Below are positions 1 to 7,800 of a stretch of DNA of 21,539 nt, piece by piece; the first letter of the stretch is position 1; each line of letters opens with the position of its first letter. A model generated the notes under the pieces. It searched no databases and was not told the origin of the DNA. It saw nothing but the letters and a program-made list of their open reading frames with translations. The position numbers were made by a program, and so were the translations under genes. Source of the stretch: Desulfotignum sp. (GTDB lineage Bacteria; Desulfobacterota; Desulfobacteria; Desulfobacterales; Desulfobacteraceae); contig JAIPDY010000023.1 in the NCBI GenBank assembly GCA_021737445.1, positions 1-21,539 on the forward strand. Reading direction: 5' to 3'.

Positions 1-17
1 GGCCGGGAAAAACCCCT

Positions 18-962
18 ATGCTGTTTTATCTGTTAAAGCGTGTCGGTCTGGCAGTGGTGATTGTGGTGGTGGCGGTGGTGCTTTTGTACTCCATGATCCA
101 TATCGTACCCGGGGATCCGGCCAGTGTGATCCTGGGACCCCGGGCCACGCCGGAAATGAAGCAGGAACTGTATGAGCTCATGGGTCTGGACCGGCCGTTT
201 GTGGTGCAGGTGGTCAGTTTTCTGGGCAAGGTGGCCAGAGGGAATCTGGGGATGGATTTTTTTTCCCAGAGACCGGTGGCCCAGATCGTGTTCAAACAAC
301 TGGATGAAACCCTGGTGCTTGTTCTGGCAAGTATCGGCTGGGCCATGCTGCTGGGCATTCCTTTGGGATGCTATTCCGCGGTTTTCAGAAATACTTTTTC
401 AGACAAACTGGTGGGATTTTTTTCCATCGGCGTGATTGCCGTGCCCTCCTTTGTGGTGGCTTTGTATTCTCTGCTGCTTTTTGCCGTCACCCTGAAATGG
501 CTGCCTGCCATCGGCGCAGGGGAATCCGGCCAGTACCTGGACCAGCTGCGCCACCTGATTCTGCCGGCATTTGCCATCGGTCTGGGATGGGTGGGATATA
601 TCGCAAGGCTGGTGCGGGCCTCCATGCTCGAGGTGCTCAATGAAAACCATATCCGCAGGGCCCGTGCCTTTGGTCTGCCGGAACATGTGATCGTGTTCCA
701 GTATGCGTTGAAACTGGCCATTCTTCCTACGATCACCCTGCTGGGAACCGGTATCGGGCGGCTGATTTCCTCTGCCGTGTTTGCCGAGATCGTGTTTGCC
801 CGGCCGGGGATCGGAAAACTGATTTTTGATTCAGTGGTCTCGCGAAACTATCCCTTGGTCATGGGAGCGGTGCTGGTTTCCACGGTATTGTTCGTGCTGA
901 GCACCACGGTCTCTGATTCCATTAATGCCATGCTGGACCCCCGGGTTCGGGAGCGGTTGTAA
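18..962 (+). CDS. dppB: Dipeptide/oligopeptide ABC transporter permease, DppB/OppB type
   Basis: This is one of the two inner-membrane permease subunits that form the channel of a peptide-class (nickel/dipeptide/oligopeptide) ABC importer. The 314-aa protein has the family's usual length and N-terminus: an MLFYLLKRVG start leading into a first membrane helix, then the conserved HIVPGDPA segment at about residues 29-36. About six hydrophobic helices follow. The EAA-like cytoplasmic loop that contacts the ATPases lies near residues 200-225 (VRASMLEVLNENHIRRARAFG), and the C-terminus is the typical DPRVRERL. The stop codon is directly followed by the dppC start, so the two are translationally linked. 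There is no strong Shine-Dalgarno sequence in the 17 bases before the start, and the frame is open to the window edge, so a slightly earlier start cannot be excluded. Peptide is the default substrate; nickel or opine transport cannot be ruled out. Confidence 0.9.
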   Translation: MLFYLLKRVGLAVVIVVVAVVLLYSMIHIVPGDPASVILGPRATPEMKQELYELMGLDRPFVVQVVSFLGKVARGNLGMDFFSQRPVAQIVFKQLDETLVLVLASIGWAMLLGIPLGCYSAVFRNTFSDKLVGFFSIGVIAVPSFVVALYSLLLFAVTLKWLPAIGAGESGQYLDQLRHLILPAFAIGLGWVGYIARLVRASMLEVLNENHIRRARAFGLPEHVIVFQYALKLAILPTITLLGTGIGRLISSAVFAEIVFARPGIGKLIFDSVVSRNYPLVMGAVLVSTVLFVLSTTVSDSINAMLDPRVRERL

Positions 963-1808
963 ATGAACTGGACAAAACAATTTCTTTTTCGTCTGTATCA
1001 CGAGCCCATGGGATTTTTCGGGATGATTCTTGTGACACTGGTTATCTTAAGCGCTTTGTTTGCCCCGTTTCTCACCACCCATGATCACAATGCCCTGGAT
1101 ATCGCCAACCGCCTTGCCGGACCCTCTGCAGAGCACTGGATGGGCACGGACCAGCTGGGCAGGGATGTGTTTTCCCGGGTGGTGATGGGGTCCCGCATTG
1201 CCGTATGGGTGGCCCTGGTAACGGTTTCCATGTCCCTTGGCATCGGGCTTGTGCTGGGCATGATGGCGGGATACGGACCCAAATGGCTGGATGCAGGTCT
1301 TCTGCTTTTGTTTGATACATTGCGCTCCTTTCCCACCATCATGTTTGCCCTGGCCCTGGTGACGGTGTTCGGCCCCAGCCTTCAGACAGTCATCATTGTC
1401 ATCGTTGCCACCACTTTTCCGGTGTACGGCCGGATGGTGCGGACCCAGACCCAGGCTCTGGGCAATCAGGAGTTCATCGTGGCAGAAGAAGCCATGGGTG
1501 CCGGCATGGGGCGGATTCTGGGCATTCACATTCTGCCCAACATCATCGGCCCGTTGTTTATTGTTGCCAGTATGGATATTCCTGTGGTGGTGACCATTGA
1601 AGCGGGATTGAGTTTTCTGGGGGTGGGTGTCAGGCCTCCCACCCCCAGCTGGGGATCCATACTCAACGACGGGTATGCCTATATCCGCAACACCCCGTGG
1701 ATCATTATTTTCGGGGGGCTCCCCTTGATTGTCACCACCCTTGGGTTTACCTTTCTCGGGGAATCTTTGCGGGATATTTTTGACCCCAAACTGCGCAGGG
1801 ATCTGTAA
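963..1808 (+). CDS. dppC: Dipeptide/oligopeptide ABC transporter permease, DppC/OppC type
   Basis: This is the second permease subunit of the peptide importer and heterodimerises with the product of the preceding gene. The 281-aa protein shows the DppC hallmarks: an N-terminal helix, the periplasmic HWMGTDQLGRDVFSRV motif (about residues 58-73), five further hydrophobic segments, the cytoplasmic EAA loop with EFIVAEEAMGAG (about 171-182), the GLSFLGVGVRPPTPSWG segment (about 216-232) and the DPKLRRDL tail. It starts on the base after the dppB stop and its TAA overlaps the dppD ATG by one base (TAATG). Expression is therefore almost certainly from one polycistronic mRNA. Confidence 0.92.
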   Translation: MNWTKQFLFRLYHEPMGFFGMILVTLVILSALFAPFLTTHDHNALDIANRLAGPSAEHWMGTDQLGRDVFSRVVMGSRIAVWVALVTVSMSLGIGLVLGMMAGYGPKWLDAGLLLLFDTLRSFPTIMFALALVTVFGPSLQTVIIVIVATTFPVYGRMVRTQTQALGNQEFIVAEEAMGAGMGRILGIHILPNIIGPLFIVASMDIPVVVTIEAGLSFLGVGVRPPTPSWGSILNDGYAYIRNTPWIIIFGGLPLIVTTLGFTFLGESLRDIFDPKLRRDL

Positions 1809-2776
1809 TGGCTGAACCTGTCCTGAACATACGCAATCTGTCTGTCAATTATTTTACACCCCGGGGAACCGTACAGGCCCTGCGCTGCATCAATCTGCAG
1901 GTGCCACCGGCAAAAGTGGTGGGGCTGGTGGGAGAAAGCGGGTGCGGCAAATCCACACTGATTTCTGCCGTAATCCGCCTGATGGCTGAAAACGCCCGGG
2001 TGGCGGCAGGAGAGATCCGGTTTCTGGGACAGGATATGCACCGTCTCTCATCCCGGGATCTGCAGAATATCCGGGGCAAGGATATGTCCATGGTTTTCCA
2101 GGATCCCATGACCGCGCTCAATCCGGTATTCACCGTCGGCCGGCAGATGAAGGATATCCAGTACCGGGATGCGGTATCCCGGAAAGAAAAATTGAAACGG
2201 GCATCAGATATGCTGTCACTTGTGGGCATCCCGGACGCAGTTTCCCGGCTGGATAACTATCCCCACCATTTTTCCGGGGGCATGCGCCAGCGGATCACCA
2301 TTGCCATGGCCCTGCTTGTCCAGCCCAAACTGCTCATTGCCGATGAACCCACCACTGCCCTGGATGCCACACTGGAAGTGCAGATTATACGGCTGCTCAA
2401 AGAGCTGCAGACCGGTTTTCAATGTGCGATTCTGTTTATTTCCCACCACTTGAACGTGATTGCGGAACTGTGCGATTTTGTGGGGGTGATGTATGCAGGG
2501 GAGCTGGTGGAAAAAGGCAGTGTGCGCGATATTTTTCACAGGCCGGGCCATCCCTACACCCGGGCCCTGCTGGAATGTGACCCGTCAGTGATAGCGGAGC
2601 CGACACGGTTTCTGCCTACGATTCCCGGGGAGATCCCCAGCCTCATCGATCTGCCTGCGGGCTGCATTTTTCATGACCGCTGCCCCCGGGCCGCACAGGT
2701 GTGCAAAAACACACCGCCGCCGGAAGTCAGCCTTGCAGAACACCATACAGCTGCCTGTCATTGTCTGGAGGTATAA
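1808..2776 (+). CDS. dppD: Peptide ABC transporter ATP-binding protein, DppD/OppD type
   Basis: This is one of two ATPases that power the peptide importer from the cytoplasmic face. The 322-aa protein has Walker A GESGCGKST at residues 42-50, the Q-loop VFQDPMTALNP near 96-106, the signature FSGGMRQR at 155-162 (Phe replaces the usual Leu), Walker B LLIADEP at 175-181 and the switch His in ISHHLN near 211-216. The C-terminal oligopeptide-transporter domain carries a cysteine pattern, Cys286-x5-Cys292-x6-Cys299, with Cys317 and Cys319 close to the end. Some DppD-family proteins hold a [4Fe-4S] cluster there, so a cluster is plausible but not proven. Start and stop each overlap the neighbouring genes by one base. 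Confidence 0.92.
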   Translation: MAEPVLNIRNLSVNYFTPRGTVQALRCINLQVPPAKVVGLVGESGCGKSTLISAVIRLMAENARVAAGEIRFLGQDMHRLSSRDLQNIRGKDMSMVFQDPMTALNPVFTVGRQMKDIQYRDAVSRKEKLKRASDMLSLVGIPDAVSRLDNYPHHFSGGMRQRITIAMALLVQPKLLIADEPTTALDATLEVQIIRLLKELQTGFQCAILFISHHLNVIAELCDFVGVMYAGELVEKGSVRDIFHRPGHPYTRALLECDPSVIAEPTRFLPTIPGEIPSLIDLPAGCIFHDRCPRAAQVCKNTPPPEVSLAEHHTAACHCLEV

Positions 2777-3765
2777 TGGCGCCCTTACTGGAAGTTGATC
2801 ACCTGCGGGTGCGGTTCAAGACCAAAAGCGCTGTAAAAGCCCTCATTGAAAAGGACGACGACCCCTATATCGACGGGGTGATGGGGGTCAGTTTTGCCAT
2901 TGAACCGGGACAGACCTATGGCCTGGTGGGGGAAAGCGGATCCGGAAAAACCACGGTGGCCCGGGCAATCATGGGACTTTTACCGGTGCATTCCGGTGCC
3001 ATCCGCTTTCACGGAGAAAACCTGGTGGGGCTTTCCCGGGACCGGATCAAGCCGTTCCGCAGAGATATTGCCCTTATGTTTCAGGACCCTGCCGGATCAT
3101 TGAGCCCCCGGCTCAAAATCCGGTCTATTCTGGCGGAGCCTTTCCGCATTCATGACATGATGCCCGAAAACCTGTCCGTTGAAGTTGCCCGGCTGTTGAA
3201 AATGGTCAATCTTTCCCCGTCCATGGGAGATCTGTACCCCCATCAGCTCAGCGGGGGCCAGGCCAGGCGGGTGGGGGTGGCCCGGGCTCTGGCCCTGTCT
3301 CCGAAACTGATTATCGCTGATGAACCCACAGCAGGCCTGGATGTGTCTGTGCAGGGGGAAATCCTCAACCTCATGGCCCAGCTGCAGAATGATATGGGCT
3401 TGAGCTTTCTGATCATTACCCACAACCTGGCTGTGGTGCGCCATGTGAGCGATCATGTGGCCATCATGTACCTGGGCCGGTTTCTGGAACAGGGTCCCAC
3501 CCAGACCGTTTTCCACCGGATGCGGCATCCCTATACCCAGGCCCTGCTGTCTGCCCACGCAAGCCCTGATCCGGATGCGGTGCACCACCGCATATCCATC
3601 TCCGGCGAGATCCCTGGCCTTGTTTCCCGGCCCCGGGGGTGTGAATTTCATACCCGGTGCCCCGGGGTGCAGGAAAAATGCCGCCGGCAGTTTCCCGATA
3701 AGGCAGGTGCCGGCAAAGATCACCGGTATTTCTGTCACTATCCCTTGTCTGTTCCTGAAAATTGA
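2776..3765 (+). CDS. dppF: Peptide ABC transporter ATP-binding protein, DppF/OppF type
   Basis: This is the partner ATPase of the DppD-like protein. An open frame extends upstream to an ATG at 2701, but the ATG at 2776 is chosen because it overlaps the dppD stop (TAATG), has a GGAGG ribosome site a few bases before it, and gives the expected N-terminus MAPLLEVDHLRV. The resulting 329-aa protein has Walker A GESGSGKTT at 52-60, the Q-loop MFQDPAGSLSP at 101-111, the signature LSGGQARR at 158-165, Walker B LIIADEP at 178-184 and the switch His in ITHNLA. The C-terminus repeats the GCEFHTRCP cysteine motif of this family, with a further Cys and a late FCHYPL Cys. It is the last transporter gene of the set; a hydrolase follows after 41 bp. 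Confidence 0.92.
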   Translation: MAPLLEVDHLRVRFKTKSAVKALIEKDDDPYIDGVMGVSFAIEPGQTYGLVGESGSGKTTVARAIMGLLPVHSGAIRFHGENLVGLSRDRIKPFRRDIALMFQDPAGSLSPRLKIRSILAEPFRIHDMMPENLSVEVARLLKMVNLSPSMGDLYPHQLSGGQARRVGVARALALSPKLIIADEPTAGLDVSVQGEILNLMAQLQNDMGLSFLIITHNLAVVRHVSDHVAIMYLGRFLEQGPTQTVFHRMRHPYTQALLSAHASPDPDAVHHRISISGEIPGLVSRPRGCEFHTRCPGVQEKCRRQFPDKAGAGKDHRYFCHYPLSVPEN

Positions 3766-3806
3766 TATATTTGGCATAACCATATTTTTCCAAGGATACG
3801 TTTACA

Positions 3807-5852
3807 ATGCAATTTCAAACACTGCTTGAACAGTCTGAGCCCATCTGTTTTCCCCCCATGGACGGTGTCCGCCGCTTTCGGAACCTGATGATCCCCATGC
3901 GTGATACAGTACAACTGGCAGCAGATATCTATCTGCCCGATAACGGGGCCCCGGATGCCTCTTTTCCGGTTGTGATGGAGTACATTCCTTACAGAAAAGA
4001 CCAGGTGGATCTGGCAGCACGCCCTTTTTACGGGTATCTTGCCGGACATGGATACCTGGTCATCCGGGTGGATATCCGGGGTACCGGCGCTTCGGCCGGT
4101 AAAAACCTGGATGAATATGTGCTGCAGGAGCAGGAAGACGGATATGACTGTGTGGAATGGATTGCCGCACAGCCCTGGTGCGACGGCCACGTGAACATGA
4201 TGGGAATCTCCTACGGCGGATTTTCCGCCCTTCAAGTGGCCACCCTCCAGCCCCCCCATCTCACCAGTATCATCCCTGTGGATTTTACGGATGACCGGTA
4301 CCATGATGACTGCCATTACAAGGGGGGGATGATACGCCAGTATTACGACATTGCCTATTACGGCGGGGCCATGGTGGCTGCCAATGCCATGCCCTCCCTT
4401 TTGGATATCAGCGACGGCAGCTGGGCCCAAACCTGGCGCCAGCATTTGGAGGAAAATGAACCCTACCTGCTGCAGTGGTACCGCCACCAGACTGCCGGGC
4501 CTTACTGGGAGCATGGATCTGTCAGGTATTTTGCCGACAGAATCCGCTGCCCCATAATGATGATCGGCGGCTGGCGCGACGGCTACATGAATGTGCCGCT
4601 GCGCCTGTTCCAGGCAGTGTCCGTGCCGTGCAAGGTGTGGATAGGCCCGTGGAACCATGCTATGCCTGACGGGGCCGTGCCCGGCCCCCGGGTGGATTAT
4701 CTCAAAGAGGTGGTGCGGTGGCTGGATCACTGGTGTAAGGACAGGCCCACAGGCATCATGGAAGAACCGCCGGTGGTCGTGTTCATGCAAAAGCCCCAGC
4801 CGCCGGTGGTGGACCGCCTGGAAACCAGAGGCAGTTGGCGGGCGGAAACCGGCTGGCCCGTGCCCGGGGCAGATACCTGTGTTTTGTTTCTGGGGGACAA
4901 CAGCATGCTTGCAGAGGACGACAGCATAGACGGGCATGAGCAGCTGGCATATGTTCCCACAGTGGGCACCAGCGGGGGGCTTTTTTCCGGCGGCATCCAG
5001 TTCGGCCTGCCCGGGGACCAGCGTCCGGATGAAGCGTTCAGCGCCGTGCACACAACCAAAGCCCTGGACCATGACCTGGCCGTGTTGGGGCGGCCCAGGG
5101 CGGTGCTGCACGTGTCTTCCAGTGCCGCGGTGATGGGGTTTGTGGTGAGCCTTTGTGATGTGGCACCGGACGGTGCCTCCCATCTGGTGGCCAAAGGGGC
5201 GCTTAACGGCACCCGGAGAAACTCTTTTTCCGACCCGGAACCCATGGTGCCGGGAACCGTGTATGAGCTGGAAATTGACATTGATGCCACAGGATGGATT
5301 TTTGAAAAAGGACATCGCATCCGGCTGTCTGTGGCCAATGCTGACTGGCCCAATCTGTGGCCCACCCCGGAGCCGGGAACCAGCAGGATTTTTTGGGGAA
5401 AGGTCCGGCCCAGCCGCCTGGAGCTGCCGGTGGTGCCGGATACAGGGTCAGCTGCGGCCCCCCGGTTTGCACCCTCGTCCATGGTAAGGCATCCTCATCT
5501 GGCATCCCCCTGTCCTCCGGTATGGGAGGTGTGCACAGATGTTTTGAGCGGCAGAACCCGGGTGCGGCTGCAGGTGGATGCAGTAAGCCGGCTGACGGAA
5601 ACCACGGTGTTTGAAAAAAAAGCCCATGGCGAATTCCAGGTCCATCCCCGGCATCCAGCCCTGGCCAGTGGACAGGGAAAGCACTTGCAGCAGCTCAAAA
5701 GTGACGGCGGATGCATCACAGCAGAATCCGAGGTCTGGGTGCAGGGAGGCAAAACCCATTTTCAGGTGATCATCAACCTTATTGTCCAGGTCAACGGGAG
5801 CACCATTTTTTCCAGAAAATGGGTGGAATCCATAGAGCGCTGCCTGCTTTGA
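3807..5852 (+). CDS. CocE/NonD family hydrolase (X-Pro dipeptidyl-peptidase-like)
   Basis: This is a serine alpha/beta-hydrolase of the CocE / X-Pro-dipeptidyl-peptidase S15 superfamily, whose members cleave amide or ester bonds in proline peptides, beta-lactam precursors or cocaine. The catalytic triad can be read: Ser135 in the nucleophile elbow GISYGGF, Asp258 in IGGWRDGYMN and His284 in GPWNHAMPDG. Residues 30-300 are the hydrolase core with an inserted helical cap, and about 330-560 is the C-terminal jelly-roll domain (VSLCDVAPDG, FEKGHRIRLSVANADWP). A further stretch of about 110 residues to 681 contains beta-rich sequence. No signal peptide is visible, so it should be cytosolic. Its position 41 bp after the peptide-transporter ATPase, same strand and with no terminator seen between, suggests it processes imported peptides. 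The true substrate is not determinable from sequence. Confidence 0.88.
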   Translation: MQFQTLLEQSEPICFPPMDGVRRFRNLMIPMRDTVQLAADIYLPDNGAPDASFPVVMEYIPYRKDQVDLAARPFYGYLAGHGYLVIRVDIRGTGASAGKNLDEYVLQEQEDGYDCVEWIAAQPWCDGHVNMMGISYGGFSALQVATLQPPHLTSIIPVDFTDDRYHDDCHYKGGMIRQYYDIAYYGGAMVAANAMPSLLDISDGSWAQTWRQHLEENEPYLLQWYRHQTAGPYWEHGSVRYFADRIRCPIMMIGGWRDGYMNVPLRLFQAVSVPCKVWIGPWNHAMPDGAVPGPRVDYLKEVVRWLDHWCKDRPTGIMEEPPVVVFMQKPQPPVVDRLETRGSWRAETGWPVPGADTCVLFLGDNSMLAEDDSIDGHEQLAYVPTVGTSGGLFSGGIQFGLPGDQRPDEAFSAVHTTKALDHDLAVLGRPRAVLHVSSSAAVMGFVVSLCDVAPDGASHLVAKGALNGTRRNSFSDPEPMVPGTVYELEIDIDATGWIFEKGHRIRLSVANADWPNLWPTPEPGTSRIFWGKVRPSRLELPVVPDTGSAAAPRFAPSSMVRHPHLASPCPPVWEVCTDVLSGRTRVRLQVDAVSRLTETTVFEKKAHGEFQVHPRHPALASGQGKHLQQLKSDGGCITAESEVWVQGGKTHFQVIINLIVQVNGSTIFSRKWVESIERCLL

Positions 5853-5911
5853 GGACCCGTGTGTGATTCATAACAATTGCACTTTGCAGTCTCCGGCATG
5901 GTCCTGTATCT
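5853..5911. other. Short convergent intergenic gap
   Basis: These 59 bases separate the hydrolase and the ammonium transporter, which converge. The only structure I see is AGGACC (5852-5857) and its complement GGTCCT (5900-5905) separated by a 42-base loop. There is no adjacent T-run, so I do not call a terminator. Confidence 0.4.
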
Positions 5912-7207
5912 CTATTCAATTTCAAACCCCCGTTCCCCGTGCAGGGCGTTGTCCAGCCCTTCTCGTTCATCCTGGGCATCCACCCGCAGGCCGCCGGTGA
6001 GAAACCGGGTGACATATACCACGGCCAGGGTGGCTGTTGCGGAAAAGGCGATGGTGGCAAAGATGGAGATCAGCTGGACCCATACCTGGCCGGGGTTGCC
6101 GTAAAAAAGGCCTGCAGCGCCTTCGGTGACAGCAGGGGAGGCAAACAGCCCGGTGGCCAGGGCCCCCCACATGCCGCACAGCCCGTGGATACCAAAGGCA
6201 TCCAGGGAATCGTCATACCCCAGTTTCTTTTTGAGAACAACCACGCCAAAATACCCGATGGCCCCTGACAGGGTACCGATGGTCAGTGAACAGGGAAGGG
6301 TGACAAACCCGGCGGCCGGGGTAATGGCCACAAGACCCGCAATGGCTCCGGATGCCATACCCAGCAGGGTGGGTTTCAGGCTCAGCTTCCACTCCAGGAA
6401 CAGCCAGGCCAGTCCGCCAGCGGCTGCAGCGGTATTGGTGACCAGGAAGGCGGAGCCCGCCACCCCGTCAGCCGCCAGTTCACTGCCGGCATTGAACCCG
6501 AACCATCCGAACCAGAGCAGGGCCGCTCCCAGGGCGGTAAATGCCACTGAAGACGGGATCATGGGCTCTTTGCCGTATCCGTTGCGTTTGCCTAAGACCA
6601 GGGCCAGCACCAGGCCGGAAACACCGGCGTTGATGTGGACCACATTGCCGCCGGCAAAATCCAGGGCACCCATGTTGTGCATCCACCCCCCGCCCCATAC
6701 CCAGTTGCACACCGGTGCATACACAAAGGTAATCCAGAGGATGGAAAAAACGATCCAGGCGGAAAATTTCATGCGGTCCACCACCGATCCCAGGATGATG
6801 GCCACGGAGATGCAGGCAAATGTCATCTGGAACATCACAAATATCAGGGTTGGGATGGTGCCGGATACGGATGCGGCATCAATGTGGTTCAGCAAAAAAT
6901 GGTCCAGACTGCCGATGAAAAGGCTGGCACTCTCCCCGAATGCCAGGGAATACCCCCACCCCACCCAGACCAGGCTGGCCAGGCAATAGGCTGCCAGGGT
7001 CATGGCAATGGTGTTGAGCAGATTTTTGTACCGGGACATGCCCCCGTAAAACAATGCCAGCCCGGCCGGGGTCATCATCATGACCAGGGCCGTGGACATG
7101 GTGACCCAGGCTGTATCTCCGGAATCAATGGTGCTGTCTGCGGCAAAACATGCAGTGGTGCCGGTTAATAAGAGGCTGATAATCATCAGGCAGTATTTCA
7201 ATCCCAT
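5912..7207 (-). CDS. amt: Ammonium transporter, Amt/AmtB family
   Basis: This is an inner-membrane channel for ammonium/ammonia uptake. The 431-aa protein begins with a cleavable-looking signal peptide (residues 1 to about 22, ending TACFAA), as in E. coli AmtB, followed by about 11 hydrophobic segments. Key residues can be read: Asp183 in ALDFAGG, the first pore histidine His191 in VVHINAG, WFGWFGFNAGSEL at about 232-244 (periplasmic recruitment site region) and the second pore histidine His341 in DAFGIHGLCGMWG. Both twin histidines are present, so it should be a true transporter. The start is supported by AAGGAAAGGA about 7 bases upstream. A sigma-54 promoter lies about 60 bases before the start. 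No glnK (PII) gene adjoins it, which is unusual for bacterial amtB. Confidence 0.95.
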   Translation of the reverse strand: MGLKYCLMIISLLLTGTTACFAADSTIDSGDTAWVTMSTALVMMMTPAGLALFYGGMSRYKNLLNTIAMTLAAYCLASLVWVGWGYSLAFGESASLFIGSLDHFLLNHIDAASVSGTIPTLIFVMFQMTFACISVAIILGSVVDRMKFSAWIVFSILWITFVYAPVCNWVWGGGWMHNMGALDFAGGNVVHINAGVSGLVLALVLGKRNGYGKEPMIPSSVAFTALGAALLWFGWFGFNAGSELAADGVAGSAFLVTNTAAAAGGLAWLFLEWKLSLKPTLLGMASGAIAGLVAITPAAGFVTLPCSLTIGTLSGAIGYFGVVVLKKKLGYDDSLDAFGIHGLCGMWGALATGLFASPAVTEGAAGLFYGNPGQVWVQLISIFATIAFSATATLAVVYVTRFLTGGLRVDAQDEREGLDNALHGERGFEIE

Positions 7208-7267
7208 GGTGGTTTCCTTTCCTTAAAAAAAGTTAGGTAAAATTTTTGCAATTTGTCCCATGTATTG

Positions 7268-7283
7268 AGCAAATCACATGCCA
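7268..7283 (-). promoter_or_regulatory. Sigma-54 (-24/-12) promoter of amt
   Basis: Read on the minus strand the sequence is TGGCATGTGATTTGCT. It has the -24 TGGCA and -12 TTGC(A/T) elements of the RpoN consensus TGGCAYR-N4-TTGCW with correct spacing and all invariant bases. The start point should lie near 7257, giving a leader of about 50 bases. This is the usual promoter class for nitrogen-controlled ammonium transporters and implies an activator of the NtrC type acting from upstream. Confidence 0.85.
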
Positions 7284-7555
7284 GAAGAGGAAATAAACGG
7301 TGAATAATATTGTAACTTCTTGAATTCAAAAGAATATGATCATTGGCCCCTGAAAATAATTTTGTATAAAATTGGCAGTGATCCAACTTTTAAAATACAA
7401 TTATGTTATTTAAGTCACGGCCAATACCATGTATTTATTACATTTTTGTTTTTTTTGTGATCCTGGTGTTAATCGGTCTGCCTTGTTCATGGAAGTTTTT
7501 GCAATCCATTGATTTGTGCCAAAGGGTCTGGTATTTTGTTGGACAATTATGGATG

Positions 7556-7572
7556 GTCCAGACATGCTGGAC
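7556..7572. repeat. Inverted repeat GTCCAG-N5-CTGGAC
   Basis: This is a perfect 6-bp inverted repeat with a 5-bp spacer. A further TTGGACAA lies just upstream (near 7539-7546) and a CTGGACAA overlaps the right arm, giving three related half-sites in about 35 bp. The arrangement resembles a protein-binding operator. The regulator is unknown. Confidence 0.45.
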
Positions 7573-7612
7573 AAAATGGCTGCATGGCTGATGACCAGAC
7601 AAATATTTTCAT

Positions 7613-7625
7613 ATGGTTAAACCAT
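7613..7625. repeat. Perfect palindrome ATGGTT-A-AACCAT
   Basis: This is a 6+1+6 perfect inverted repeat about 70 bp before the candidate liv -35 box. Its position upstream of a transporter operon suits an operator or activator site. It has no T-run, so it is not a terminator. Confidence 0.45.
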
Positions 7626-7694
7626 TTCATATCTGAATGGCGGACCTGGCAGGGCTATGGCGGTTTTTGCCGGAGAAAGCCGCTATTTTAAGGG

Positions 7695-7723
7695 TTGACA
7701 TATAAAAAATTATAGGCTACACA
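7695..7723 (+). promoter_or_regulatory. Candidate sigma-70 promoter of the liv operon
   Basis: A perfect -35 TTGACA (7695-7700) is followed 17 bp later by TACACA (7718-7723), a poor -10 matching three of six positions. If used, the leader to livG would be about 70 bases. The weak -10 suggests either activator dependence or that another promoter is used. Confidence 0.4.
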
Positions 7724-7741
7724 AAGCTACAAATAGGCTAT
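7716..7741. repeat. Three GCTAC/T repeats at helical-turn spacing
   Basis: GCTAC occurs at 7716-7720 and 7726-7730 and GCTAT at 7737-7741, that is, with 10- and 11-bp periods and all on one face of the helix. They overlap the candidate -10 and start region of the liv promoter. Confidence 0.35.
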
Positions 7742-7800
7742 GGCAGCGCTTTTCGAGCGGGTTAAGGGGTTTTCACAATGTAACGGATTGTATTTTTTGT

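Larger units (their letters stand above)
7208..7800. other. 593-bp A+T-rich divergent control region (amt / liv)
   Basis: The region lies between the divergent amt and livG genes and is visibly A+T-richer than its flanks. Open frames up to 62 codons exist here (for example 7403-7591) but lack ribosome sites and recognisable sequence, so I call none a gene. It contains the amt sigma-54 promoter, two perfect inverted repeats, a perfect -35 hexamer facing livG and a short tandem repeat, listed separately. No NtrC-type dyad (TGCAC-N-GTGCA) was recognised by eye. Confidence 0.6.

Noticed and set aside
2701..2775. Extended N-terminus for dppF overlapping dppD by 75 bases
   Set aside because: The ATG at 2776 forms a classic TAATG overlap with GGAGG before it and gives the family-typical start.
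3738..5315. 525-codon open frame antisense to the CocE-type hydrolase
   Set aside because: It is a mirror of a G+C-rich coding strand. Its product is low-complexity His/Gly/Pro-rich sequence with no family motif, while the plus-strand gene has an intact catalytic triad.
5852..5905. AGGACC/GGTCCT inverted repeat as a terminator between the hydrolase and amt
   Set aside because: The 42-base loop and absence of a T-run make a functional rho-independent terminator unlikely.
6126..6989. 287-codon plus-strand frame across the ammonium transporter
   Set aside because: The opposite strand encodes a complete Amt with twin histidines and a sigma-54 promoter; the plus-strand product has no recognisable features.
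7403..7591. 62-codon open frame in the amt-liv gap with a hydrophobic start
   Set aside because: It has no ribosome site and no recognisable family, and its A+T-rich composition is that of the intergenic region. It overlaps the inverted repeat at 7556-7572.
7648..7665. TGGCAG-N5-TGGC as a sigma-54 promoter for the liv operon
   Set aside because: The -12 element reads TGGC instead of TTGC, and the downstream TGGC...TTGC pair has a spacer two bases too short.
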